Assembly: GCF_030272615.1 (NCBI RefSeq)
Contig: NC_081413.1
Span: forward strand, 143,874,476-143,938,475
DNA from: Cryptomeria japonica
Taxonomy: Eukaryota; Streptophyta; Pinopsida; Cupressales; Cupressaceae
DNA: 64,000 bases
Direction of reading: 5' to 3'
This document shows, piece by piece, positions 37,101-49,100 of this stretch. Position numbers and translations under genes: made by a program. Each line of letters begins with the position of its first letter. Within the stretch, counting starts at the first letter, position 1. Under the pieces are notes generated by a model. That model ran no database searches and had not been told where the DNA came from. It saw only the letters and a list, made by a program, of their open reading frames with translations.

Positions 37101-40100
37101 GCTTAGATAGAGATCCTACTCCTGAGCTTCAGAGGGAGAATCCTGAGGAAACTATGAGTGAAACTTTAAATCCACCTAGAGAAAACCTCAAGAAAAGACC
37201 ACTATGGGCCATCAAAACTGTAGAAGAAGCTCAAAAGTTTGCTGCTCCCTTAGGAACCTTTAGAGAAAGCAAAAGGCCTAATAAATTTGCTAGCTATGTT
37301 GCCCTTATGAATGACCTCTCTAAAGTTGAACCAAGCAATGTATCAGATTTACTTCAACATCAAGTATGGAAGGATGCCATGTCTGAAGAGTATCAATCCA
37401 TTATGAAGAACGATGTTTGGGAGATTGTTCCTAGACCAACCAAGAAATCTGTGGTTTCATCTAAATGGTTGTTCAAAATCAAACATGCTGCAAACGGCAG
37501 TATTGAAAAACACAAGGCCAGATTTGTAGCGAGAGGCTTCTCACAAAGGGAAGGAATAGATTATGAAAAAACCTTTGCACCAGTTGCCAGGTATACCTCA
37601 GTAAGAGTTGTATTAGCCATTGCAGCAGCAAAGGGATGGAAGGTACACCAAATGGATGTTAAGACAACTTTCCTAAATGGCAAGATCTCAGAAGAAGTCT
37701 ACCTAGAGCAACCTGAAGGCTTTGAAATTCATGACACAGAGTCTCATGTGTGTAGACTCAAGAAAGCTCTCTATGGGCTCAAACAGGCTCCCAGGGCATG
37801 GTATGAAAGAATAGACACCTATCTCTCAGGACTAGGTTTTTCCAAAAATGATGCAAACCCTAATCTCTACTACAAAAGAAACAGAGATGATATGCTAATA
37901 TTGATCTTATATGTTGATGACTTATTAATCACAGGAAGTGATCAACTTATAAAACAATGCAAGAATGATCTATCTAAAGAATTTGATATGAAGGACTTAG
38001 GATTCCTTCATTACTTCCTAGGATTAGAAGTATGGCAGAATTCTGACAACATCATACTAAACCAAGGAAAGTACACTTTGGATATTTTGAAGAGATTCGG
38101 AATGCTAAATTGTAGACCCATGACCTCTCCTATGGAAACCAACTTACATAAACTTAAAGAAGCAGCAGTAGAGTCACAACCCACTGATTCTACTCAATAC
38201 AGACAGATGATTGGGTCCCTCATGTATCTGGTAAATACAAAACCGGATATCTGTTATGCAGTCAATGCTCTAAGTCAGTTTATGTGTGAACCAAAGGAGA
38301 TACACCCGGTTGCAGTGAAGCACATTATGAGGTACCTACAAGGTACTCTAAACCTTGGTCTCAAATACAAGAAGGTTGAGATAGACTTACATGGATTTAC
38401 AGATTCAGATTAGGCTGGAAGTGTAACAGACAGGAAAAGCACTTCAGGGTGTTGCTTCAGTCTAGGTTCAGCTATGATATCTTGGATCAACAGGAAGCAA
38501 TCTTCTGTAGCTCAAAGTTCCACCAAGGCAGAATATATTGCAGCTTCTATGGCTGCCTGAGAGGCAGTATGGCTCAGGAAGTTGCTTGTAGGATTGTTTG
38601 GAGAACCTATGAAACCCACTATTATACACTGTGACAATTAGAGTTGCATAAAACTTTCAGTAAACCCAGTGTTTCATGACAGATCCAAACAGATTGAGAT
38701 TCCATACCACTATGTGCGAGATATGGTAGATAGGAATGCAATCCAACTGGAATATGTTTGTACAGGAGATCAAACTGCAGACATTCTAACCAAACCCCTT
38801 TCCAGAGTGAAGGTTGATCACTTCAAAAAAGGTTTAGGTATGACAGAAAGGTAAATTGCTTTGTAATCTATATTTGAATACCCATAAGATGTTTAATGTG
38901 TAAACCTCTTTGTCATGTTAGGACAATTTTTGGATTCTATCCCCTGGGTTCACATCTAAGAGGTGACGATCTCTCAAGATAGTGAACGCTTGTATGAGGA
39001 CATTATAATGTGACGATCTTATAGTGTCCAAACCAGTTATCATGTTGGATTTCTGGTATGTCATGGATGTGCCATGATTGTGTTGTGATAAAACATTTGT
39101 ATAAAAGTGTTAGTGCACTTATCACAACTAGGATAAGGTGAGAAATTAATCTTTCTCAGATGATTATCCTTAAGTATTGCGTGTAGGCAATATTGATATC
39201 ACATGCTTAGGTGATATCCTGTCAATTGCAAGATTGATATAATGAACTCCAGTATCACATGTTTAGGTGATACTTCATATCAAATGATTAGGTGGTATGA
39301 TTCCCATGGATGACTAAAATGATCACTATCAATTAAATTATGATGCTTGAATATATTGTCTACATTCATCTTACCTAGCTAAGAGGGAGTGTTAATGCAT
39401 AATAGCTTCGGTAAGATAAATGATTGAATGAGAGATAAATGAAGTCTCTCATTCAATCATTTATCATATCGATAACTATGATAAAACCATCAAGCAATTA
39501 ATTCATCCTTGATAGCCATTCTATATTTGCATATGGACAAACTATTGATTAATCATACTATGTATCTTCCTCATGTTCATCTATCTAATGAATCTTGTAT
39601 TTAGATGAATATCGATTAAACATAAATAATGATGACACCGATTAATATATTATCAGATTGCATATTATATTAGATCGGGTTGCATATTATATCGGGGTGC
39701 ATGTAATATATATCGGAATGCATATCGGGTGGTATTATGTTAGTCACCGATAGTTATCGATGTGTTAGTCTACACCGATAGTTATCGGTTGTTAAGGCTA
39801 ACACACCGATAACTATCAGCTGTTAGCATTGACACTCACCGATATACTATCGGGTGTTAGCGCTTGGTAAACACTGATAATCTTCGGTCATACTCCACAC
39901 CGATTGGCATTTACGTAACATGTTGTTTGTTAGTATAAACAAAGAGGCACGATCAAGTAATGTCTTGATCGGGGCATTGCTTGACCATGCCTCATTTGTC
40001 ATATAGTAAGTGGCATTCTTGAGATAGGACATAGAAAATATTAAATGTTCCTCTCATCTGCCACAAGCAAGAAGATACTTAGATATATACAATAAGAAAG

Positions 40101-43100
40101 TAATAATACCAAATTAGATAATAGAATATAACGTGCATATTGAATGTAAATTGAACATCATTTAACAACTGGGAGACTCCGGAACCATCAAACCGGAATA
40201 CAAAGCAATTGAGGATCTAGGGTTAACCAGTATTCTGTACATACCGGAATTCAAAGATGAGGTTATCAGATACATTCTGAGCAGGGTTCACAATGAATTT
40301 ATTTGTCTAGATAGGCCTTACATGATCACGAAGGAGGCTATTCAAGCAGTCACACAGTGCTATTATACATTTATTATATGATCTGAACACATAGTGCTAT
40401 TAGAATGGTGTCTAACACTAGTTTGAGAGGAGCACTGGAGGAGGTAAGCAATGGCAGCGAGGGGCTCAGGTGGTCAGTGACCCATGAGTCAAGTAGCCAG
40501 TTACCAACTCCTTGCCAGTCTTCTCAAGCCAGTGAAAGTCATCTGAATGTCTGAAATATTAAGGCTTAGAAGGGAAGCAAAGGAAGACTACCCATCTAGC
40601 AAGGGGGTTAGAAGCAACCAACCCTTGGATTTCGTAGATTAACAACCCTATGCTCTCCTTCTAGCCTCTGATGTTTTATATTCTTTCTTTTCCCAATCTG
40701 TATGTTAATACTAATCTTTGTGACTAATCTGGAAAATGTATATGCATTTAGGCAATGTGTGTTTATCTGTGTGATCGTAGGTTATCTGCAATCCAAGTAA
40801 CAGTTGCAGACTTAAGGCACAGAGCAGGTAGGGGACATTACATCAACTCGCTGAGTTATATCTCCGTAATCTTCAGACATTGCCGTGGCTGAGAAGACCT
40901 CATAGGCCCCATTTTATGCATCGATTCTACTTCCAAGCTTGAGCACTCTCATCCTAAGGGCAGACTGATGGATTTTGGTATGGAAGGGAGTTCGTAGCAG
41001 CTGATATTTAATTTATGGAAGTTTGAGACACATTGGAACAGGGCCGACAAAGGAAGGTATTCGATTTGGGCTTAGAAGGGTCTCATTATATGGGGTATTG
41101 CTTGCTTCTTCACATCGGCATTGGGAGATCTTCCAGACAGGTTCTCTCTACTATTTGTAGCTGATTGTATTTATTGCCAAAAATAGTTACTGTTATTACT
41201 ACCATAGACAATGATACATCATTGCTTGAGACTAAGGAGTATATGCATACATTTGCAAGATTTAAGCTTGATTGATTGTACTTGGAAATTGCATTCAATA
41301 AAGGAGGAATAGGTTGCAATTCAATTTGATGATATGTCTCTAATAATAGTAGTTTGCATGCCAAGTGTTTGTGAAAATGTCTCTTGGCTATAGGTGCACA
41401 TTTGTCATTTGAAATTCAAATATATGCATTGGAAAAAACCAAAAGAGTCATTAATGCATTGAGTTTATAATTTAGATATCATAGAAATCATTTGCAAATG
41501 CATTTCTTGTGTATCGGTGTCAATAACATGCAAAGTTATGCAAAGCCTTTCTTGTGTCAATAACACGCAAGGTTATCAGACTGAAACTCAAACCAGCAAG
41601 CTAAATGTTTGTATGTAAATTGTTTGATAATATTCCTTGGGCTATAAACATCAAGAAAGCAATCAGATTTTAGTAACAGCAGGTTTAAGGGTTGAAGGAC
41701 AACTGTTTGACAATATTCCTTGAAGTCAAAATTAAATATATTCAGTCATACAACAGTGTCATGTCCCCAAATAGACTCCATCCAGTATTGTTAACATTAA
41801 GAAAGCTCCTTGTATTATCTTTATAAATTATAATAGCCAATACAAGGAAGAACAAATGATTAAGATCAAGTATAGAGACATTACATTCTCATCATTAAAA
41901 TATGATCGCTGCATTGGTGATTAGTATTGAAAGGGTTATTAATGATATCATAGAAGAAATCAAAAAGTGGAAAAGAACCGTTGAAAGGATTCATTCATGA
42001 ACTTTATAATGCAAAAGGAACGAACCTATGGATCATTGGGGCATCCAACTCAATGTGGAGCTGACTGAAATATTAGATAAGCTCGGTCGAATACCACAAA
42101 ACATTGCGCAAAGGTTGAAGTTGAAAATAAGCAAAGTGTAACCAATAGAGCAAACGACATCACTAAGAATAAACAATCCCCGAAGATATGAAGAGTAACT
42201 ACGTAAGACATAAGGTGCAATGATTAGTATTGTAGCCAACTCCAGACATCATAAATAAGAGCAGTGAATTACATAATAGATGCAGCGACTTCATTCAATG
42301 ACCGGCTTGTTCTTATTATTGACTGAACCATGATTTAAATAAAGAATGATGTGGTGTAAGGAGCAATCGTACAGCACTCAGCAATAAGAAATAACAATTA
42401 CCAATCAAGGAACGCAGTGATTCTAGAGTTGTAGAAGCGACAATTAGTCAACGACGGTAATTATGGGGACAATGATTAATATGTGAACAAGATAGCCGAC
42501 GCCCATTAAGAAGACAACGATGAAATGAAGCATCCTTACCGTAATATATTTATGGGATTCATGGATTACGCCGTGGAATATCTGGGATTGAAGTTTGAGA
42601 GGTACCACTGCTTTCATGAGAATCAACGATCGCCTATTGCAATATCAATTGATAATAGCGATTAATATGAGTAAAATTTATCATCGAAGGTTCAGTTGAG
42701 ACTACAGAGTATTGATGATAACGGTGATATTCATGCCATGATACATTAACAATGGCTAATAGAAGATATTAATATGGAAAGGTGTGAATTACATCTTGTG
42801 CCACACGAGCTTGGGTTATTCACCACATACGCATCTCATGGATAATACAGCGATTTAGAATAGTTAATGTCGAGCGATGATTATCATAAAGTGTAAAGGC
42901 ACAATTATGAAGAGACATAACCATTAGGAGATGACCGTTTCCCATACTACATAATAAAGATCGAACTCATTCTATCGGGGGGGGGGGGTGAAAACTAGGA
43001 CAGCAATTACAAAGAAGAGGAATAAACTCAGTTCTGCAGATAGATGGGAGAATTATTATATTTTGGATAGCAGATTGCACAAGGAAGACAAGTAAAGGGA

Positions 43101-46100
43101 GTGAATCTACCCTTGCAGACCATAAGATGTATGAGGAGCAATTACAAAGGAAGTGTTCAACAGAAATGGCATCGTAAGAACATTACAGAAGCAAGAAAAT
43201 ATTAAACCAGAGACAGCAATAATATAACTAGATTGGCCACCATTGATCATTACAATGCTGAAGGAAATTGGATCAGACGAGCTAACAAGTAATTCCTCAG
43301 GGTCTCTACAGACCGATCAGCATCAAATATGTATCTAATTCACATTAAGGCAAATACCAGAAATAACAAGCAACGTATATTTACAAATCAGTTTAGTTCC
43401 AAACCATATCGCATTCATTCTAAGGGAGTTATCAGAGACAACGACATATAGATCAGTAATTAACATTATTTCAATAGGCATAAAGTAATACCAAGAAATA
43501 AATTTATATATATAGTGAAGCTTGCATTCACAACAAGAAGATATCTAGATAAGTTCTCCATCCCGAACTATTCTTAGAATATTAAATTAAATATTATAAT
43601 GAAATATATTCAGTTTTGATAAAATTATAATTATTAATTACAATTCTCACTTTTATATTTTTAAAATTTGATGTCTCAGGGCTAAATTAAGACAAATCCC
43701 AAATGGGGATATTACAAACAGCAAGGGATATTACAGCCCTACGAAAAATGACCCCCATGGTGCACTGCTAGGAGCAGTACCTTATAAATGCAACAGCTAT
43801 GACATATCCAATACAAATATATAAAATTGATATCAAAATCTAGTTGAAACTCTCAGATATAGTCAGAAGCAGCCAAATTCATGTTTACATGAAACCTCAA
43901 GCTAGAAATATGAAAAACATAAACTTAACTGAACTAAGAAAAAAAATTATAATTTGAGGCTAAAAAAAAATTCTTGAAGGAAAAACCATGCAATAAATTC
44001 AAAATCAAGACCATGCAGTTTGAGTAACTTTAGCCATAATCTTAGATGAAATTGTTTCAGTGCACTCTTTGTTCATAATGCTATCAAAGTTCAGCTACTT
44101 ACAGCAGGGAAGAGGTTTGAAATAGCTGTTCCAGATGATGTTATGACTGCTGCAGGTTTGTGTGACCCCCTTGCATATCCCAAAGCATGGAATGCAAGAG
44201 AACGTTCATCAATGCACGAAATACACAAGGCATGAGGATTTTGTGCAGCAGCCACTGCAAGTGCAGATGATCTTGATCCTGGTGCTATGCAGAAGTACTG
44301 GAAAAGAAGAGTAAATAAGCATGGGCAATAACTTAAAGACAATTAACTGAAACTGAAAATAAACAAAGGTGATTTCAATTGTTACATACTGTTATACCAA
44401 GTCGACAGCACTCCTCAACCATTAGATATGCCCATAAAGCATTGATGTTAGCAAACTGTTGTAACTGTGGATAAGGCTCAAGCAAGGCCTCAAACTGACC
44501 ACAAAGAATGTGCATACTGAGAATAATATAATGAATTTACAATTATTTAAACTTGAACTTGCATCACATATAGTGATAAATAATTCATGCACAGGACTCC
44601 TTTGTTAAAACTTAATTCAACAGTATAAAAATAAAGCATTAAAACAAGTTCAAAAAACATCATGTTAAATTTCTAAAGGAACTTCATCACTGCTCACTGA
44701 TAATTTTGACTTCATCGATAGTCACTGTATCATCACTTGTTTAGGATGATCAGCTGTCGTCCCAAATTCATTGAAGCAAGGCCTCAAACTGACCACAAAG
44801 AATGTGCACACTGACAATAATATAATAAATTTAGACTAAACCTTGAATTTTCGTTATATATACCGCTACTAATTCATGGAGAGCACTCCTTTTTTAAAGA
44901 ATCTAACTGAATTCAACAGTTTTAAAAATAAGGCATTAATGCAAGTTCAATAAACATCATGTTAGATTTCCAAAGACTTCATCACTGGTCCCTGATAATT
45001 TCGACTACATCATTGGTTATTACTGGTTATTTTGGAGGTGAAAAAACAGCAAACTCGCTAGAGTGACTCCTGCACTGGTTCCAATGAGGGTATGTTGGAT
45101 TATATTGTCATTGATGTCAAAGGATATACGTTTATTAAAAGCAAAAATTAAGGAGCGGAAATGTATAATATATAAGGAGCAGATTTAAATAAATAGGAGA
45201 AAATATTAAATTTAATGCAAGGCCAATTAGTGGCCGACCCCCTCTCCTTTGTGGCATGTTAAAACTAAAATATAATGCCTACAAGAAGGCCGACCCCCTA
45301 GAGATGGGTGCCCTATCTTTAGGAAGTAAATAAAAAATATATAATAAACATTTGATTATATTTTTGGCCAACCTTGTTAAGCAGATAAAATAAAAAATAT
45401 ATATTTATGCTGGCCAACCTGGTTTAAAGGAGGTGACCGTTGGATGAAGGGGTATATTGGAGATGTATAAATAGAGGATTATTGAGGATCATTTTGTTGA
45501 ATTATTGTCATTGATGTCAATATGACTCTCATGCAAGCAGTGATTTCTATGCAAACAAAAGATCATCATGATTCCCACGCAAACAAAAGATCAAGACATA
45601 CTAGAACAGACCGAATGGACTTTGTGGAGCAGATCGAACAAAAGATATACTGGAGTAGATCTAATGATGTAACTTCATACTACTGACTGTTCCCTATTAA
45701 AGACTGATCAGCAATCATGATAGTTAATAAAGTACTTTTGATTTACGCAGCAAACTATGATATGAACAACTTCAATATACAAGTGACTCATAATCTGAAG
45801 ATGGCAATCTGTTCTGAACAAAGTCTTAAACGGCCGGTCCTAATAGTCAAACTAACATAGAGAGGATATAATTAACATATTTTTTGAAAAAATCGGGAAA
45901 AAATTGGATATAAAAAAAAACATTAAAAACTGTAGAAAAAGAGACAAAAACTATTTTTTTAAATAACTTCAGGGCATTTCCTTAGCATAGAGATATAAAG
46001 AGCAAATAAAATAGAGTTTAACCCGTGAATTGTAGAAAATATTTTTTTGTTGTTTATATTCATATTACTGATTACATAGGCAAATAATCAGTTAACTTTT

Positions 46101-49100
46101 TAAGAGGGCAGTCACCAAATACACCAAATAGTTGTCTAAGTCAGATCAAATATTAACTAAGTCTATGAAGTAACTGACATCAAAAGTTAACAGACAAATA
46201 GTAAAAGTGAAAGCCATTTTGAAGTGATACAAGAATTTCATTGTGATTGAGGCAAGGAGTTTTGTAGGGTTAATTCAATATTTTAGAAAGCTTATCAAAT
46301 CATATTCCACAATTGCAATGATTTATATCATAGTAACAAAAATCATTTGGGGAAAAAATCGGCAAACCAAAAGTATAAGATTTTTTGAAAAAATGGGTAA
46401 GAAATTGGATTCTAAAAAATCGTAAAAATTTGTAGAAAAATAGACACAAACTACTTTTCTTTTTTTTTTTTAAATTTAAAACTTAAGGGTATTTCCATAG
46501 CATAGAGATATAGAGAATAAATAAAATAGAGTTTAACCCATGAATTGTAGAAAATAGATTTTGTTGTTTATATTCATATTGCTGATTACATAGGCAATTA
46601 ATCATTTAAATTTTTTTAAAGGGCAATCACCAAATACACCAAATAGTTGTCTAAGTCTGAGATTAAAGATTAGCTAAGTCTATGAAGGAGCTAAGATCAA
46701 AATTTATCAGACTCAGATCCAATTATTTTTAGGAATATAGTAAAAATGGAAGCCATTTTGAAGCGATCCAAGACTTTCATTCTGATTGAGGCAAGGTTTT
46801 AACCCATGAATTGTAGAAAATAGATTTTTGTTGTTTATATTCATATTGCTGATTACATAGGCAAATGGTCATTTAATTTTTTAAAAGGGCAGTCACCAAA
46901 TACACCAAATAGTTGTCTAAGTCTGAGATCAAAGATTAGCTGAAATATCCCTAGCCAATTTTTTTTTGAAATTTTTGATCAACTTAATTACAACAACTAT
47001 ATGAGTGATCAATTAGTTCTGAGAAAAAGTATTTGATTTGCTGAAGCAACCCTAACCAGAATGGCACCGTATGGATGAGCATTGGTCAGAGGATCTTAGT
47101 TGCTTATGAAAAGAACTCTAACCAGTATGGCGCCGGGATGGCGAGCATTGGTCAGAGGGTCTTAGTTGCTTATGCAAAGAACTCTAACCAGTATGGCGCC
47201 GGGATGGCGAGCATTGGTCAGAGGGTCCCTGAAATCTAGAACTGGAAGGAACTCAACGCCAAGTATGTGCTACCCACTCCAGACGGATAGGGGCTACCAT
47301 ATGACGGAGTGAAACTTAAATGCTCGAATTTAATTGATTGCAGAAACTGAAAAGACACTCGACATCCAGGATGTGCTTTCAATCCCAACAGGGAGAGGAG
47401 CTACCATAGGATGGAGGTAGATAAGATAAGTTTGGTTAGCTTGACAATTACAATCAAGATCACAGTTCAAGACTGCCAGTACTACTGGTCAGAGTACAAT
47501 CAAAGAAATTCTTTCACAACTCCCCTTTTAGAAGAGAGTTTCTGATTCAACATAAATCTGCACATTCAGCCGCGAACCCATGGATCACTGCCAACAGCTC
47601 ATTTCGTCCTCGTACAATCTTCTTTCCTCCGGAAACTAATTGCAAAATGCCTTGGTGACGTGGAAACCTGCGAAAGACTCAAACAACACTGCAAAACCCT
47701 CACAATGAAAAATGGCACGATTTCCAATGCATTTAAAATGGTACGGCTGGCTGCAAAATACGATTTGTCATTAAAATTAAATGCATTAACCAAACTTGCT
47801 GAAACCCTAGGAAATGCAACGCCTAGTTGAGGCAAATGCAAAGAACTAATACCCACAATGCAATTTTTTTGTATTTTCTGGTTGTGAACAAAACATGAAA
47901 TTAGTCGCGGGAATTCTAGATGCAGAAAACTGAATGAACTATAAGCCTAAATGATTACAATGAAAACTCTGATGATAAACTACGGCTAAATGCAATTACA
48001 TAGAGAATATAATCACCCTAGTTGCTATTTTTCAAGCAAGAAGAGATGCCTATGCTAGAAGGCTTCCATTCCTTGAAGCATGTCCAGAGCCAGACGGCTG
48101 CCCAAATACAAATTCTGCCAAAAGATCCCTTCAATCCTCCCAAGACTCCAATAAATAGCTTCACTTGCCTCCTCAAAACCCTAATTCGATTTCCAAGGCA
48201 AACCCTAATCCCCTCCTCAACATGGCGCCATCACACCTAGCCAAAAAGTCAAATGAAATAATATAAAAATATCACCTTGGTAAGTTTTCGCCATGTTTTG
48301 ACTTTGGCCAAGGATAAAATATTAAATAAATCCTCCATGAGGGCGCCACCCATAAAGTCCCCCTTTTAAGTGATGTTTTTAAGTTGTGGGACTAGGCCAA
48401 GGGGGGATAAGCAACTTTATAATTATAATGATTATTTAATTAAAATAAAGTTACTTGACCACACAACTCCAAAATCTGAAGCTAGAACCTGACCATGCTC
48501 CTGGAGTTAACTGAACAGGATGTAGAGATTGCCCGATGCCACGCGAGCCCTGCCAAAAATAGAACTTACTAAAAATAGTAAATTCTGAAAACTGCTCCAA
48601 AAACTGAGATGAAGACATCGTTGCGAAGCCCTCTGAACCATCAGAAAAAGCCGACGATGAACCCATCCAAAAAGACCTCCTCAAAAATAGGAAACCCTAA
48701 TTTTACCCTCCGACTGGCCTCCGAGCTTCCTAGAAAGAGACCAACGGTTGCAGAAAGGATCAGGTTTGAGAAGGGGTCATTACAGTCCGCCCTCCCCAAG
48801 ATTGCTTGCCCTCAAGCAATCGCAACCCAGGATGCTGCAATATCTCATCATTTTCCCATGTTGCATCCTCCAAAGGTAGGTTCTTCCACTTCACTAAATA
48901 TTCTCTGACAGTTCTATTCCTCAAAGAACGTTCTCTGACATCAAGTATATCCTCGGGAACTAGAATCAATAGTCCTTCTTCGTCCAACGGTGGCAACTGT
49001 GAAGAAGCAACCACATTGTGTCCAAGTGCCTTCTTGAGGCGAGACACGTGGAAGACGTTATGCACTCTGCTATCTGAAGGTAGCTCTAATTCATAAGCTA

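Larger units (their letters stand above)
34047..40167 (+). mobile_element. Copia 2, complete Ty1/copia retrotransposon (6121 bp)
   Basis: The two LTRs (34047-34823 and 39390-40167) are flanked by a perfect 5-bp target duplication, ACTGG (34042-34046 and 40168-40172). A primer site follows the 5' LTR, a polypurine tract (AAGAGGGAG) precedes the 3' LTR, and one gag-pol frame lies between. The LTRs differ by several substitutions plus small insertions and deletions, so it is not very recent. It inserted into the second reading frame of element C. It is the same family as copia 1. Confidence 0.95.
33803..40381 (+). pseudogene. Unknown second reading frame of element C, split by copia 2
   Basis: ATG at 33803 ([19 protein letters not shown]) opens a frame that runs to 34046. 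It is interrupted by copia 2 and continues in frame from 40173 (after the ACTGG duplication) to a TGA near 40380. With the insertion removed, about 150 codons are continuous with no stop. Recognisable segments are [20 protein letters not shown] on the left and [20 protein letters not shown] on the right. I do not recognise the family. It resembles neither the known retroelement enzymes nor PHYLLO. It stayed open until the copia insertion, so it may have been functional fairly recently. Confidence 0.55.

Noticed and set aside
30698-40842. One LTR from TGTGATGTCCCC (30698) to GGGGACATTACA (40842) interrupted by element C
   Set aside because: Flanking 5-mers do not match and the expected right end of element C was not found, so the pairing is not supported.
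42970-42990. Long G run (and C run near 32202) as a possible G-quadruplex
   Set aside because: Single homopolymers of about 11 bases; the C run is a usual feature of this kind of copia LTR end. Length is also unreliable in sequencing.
47599-48684. Open frames of 60-100 codons in the E LTR (also at 54322-55407)
   Set aside because: They are exact duplicates in both LTRs, lack any domain, and are chance frames in non-coding LTR sequence.
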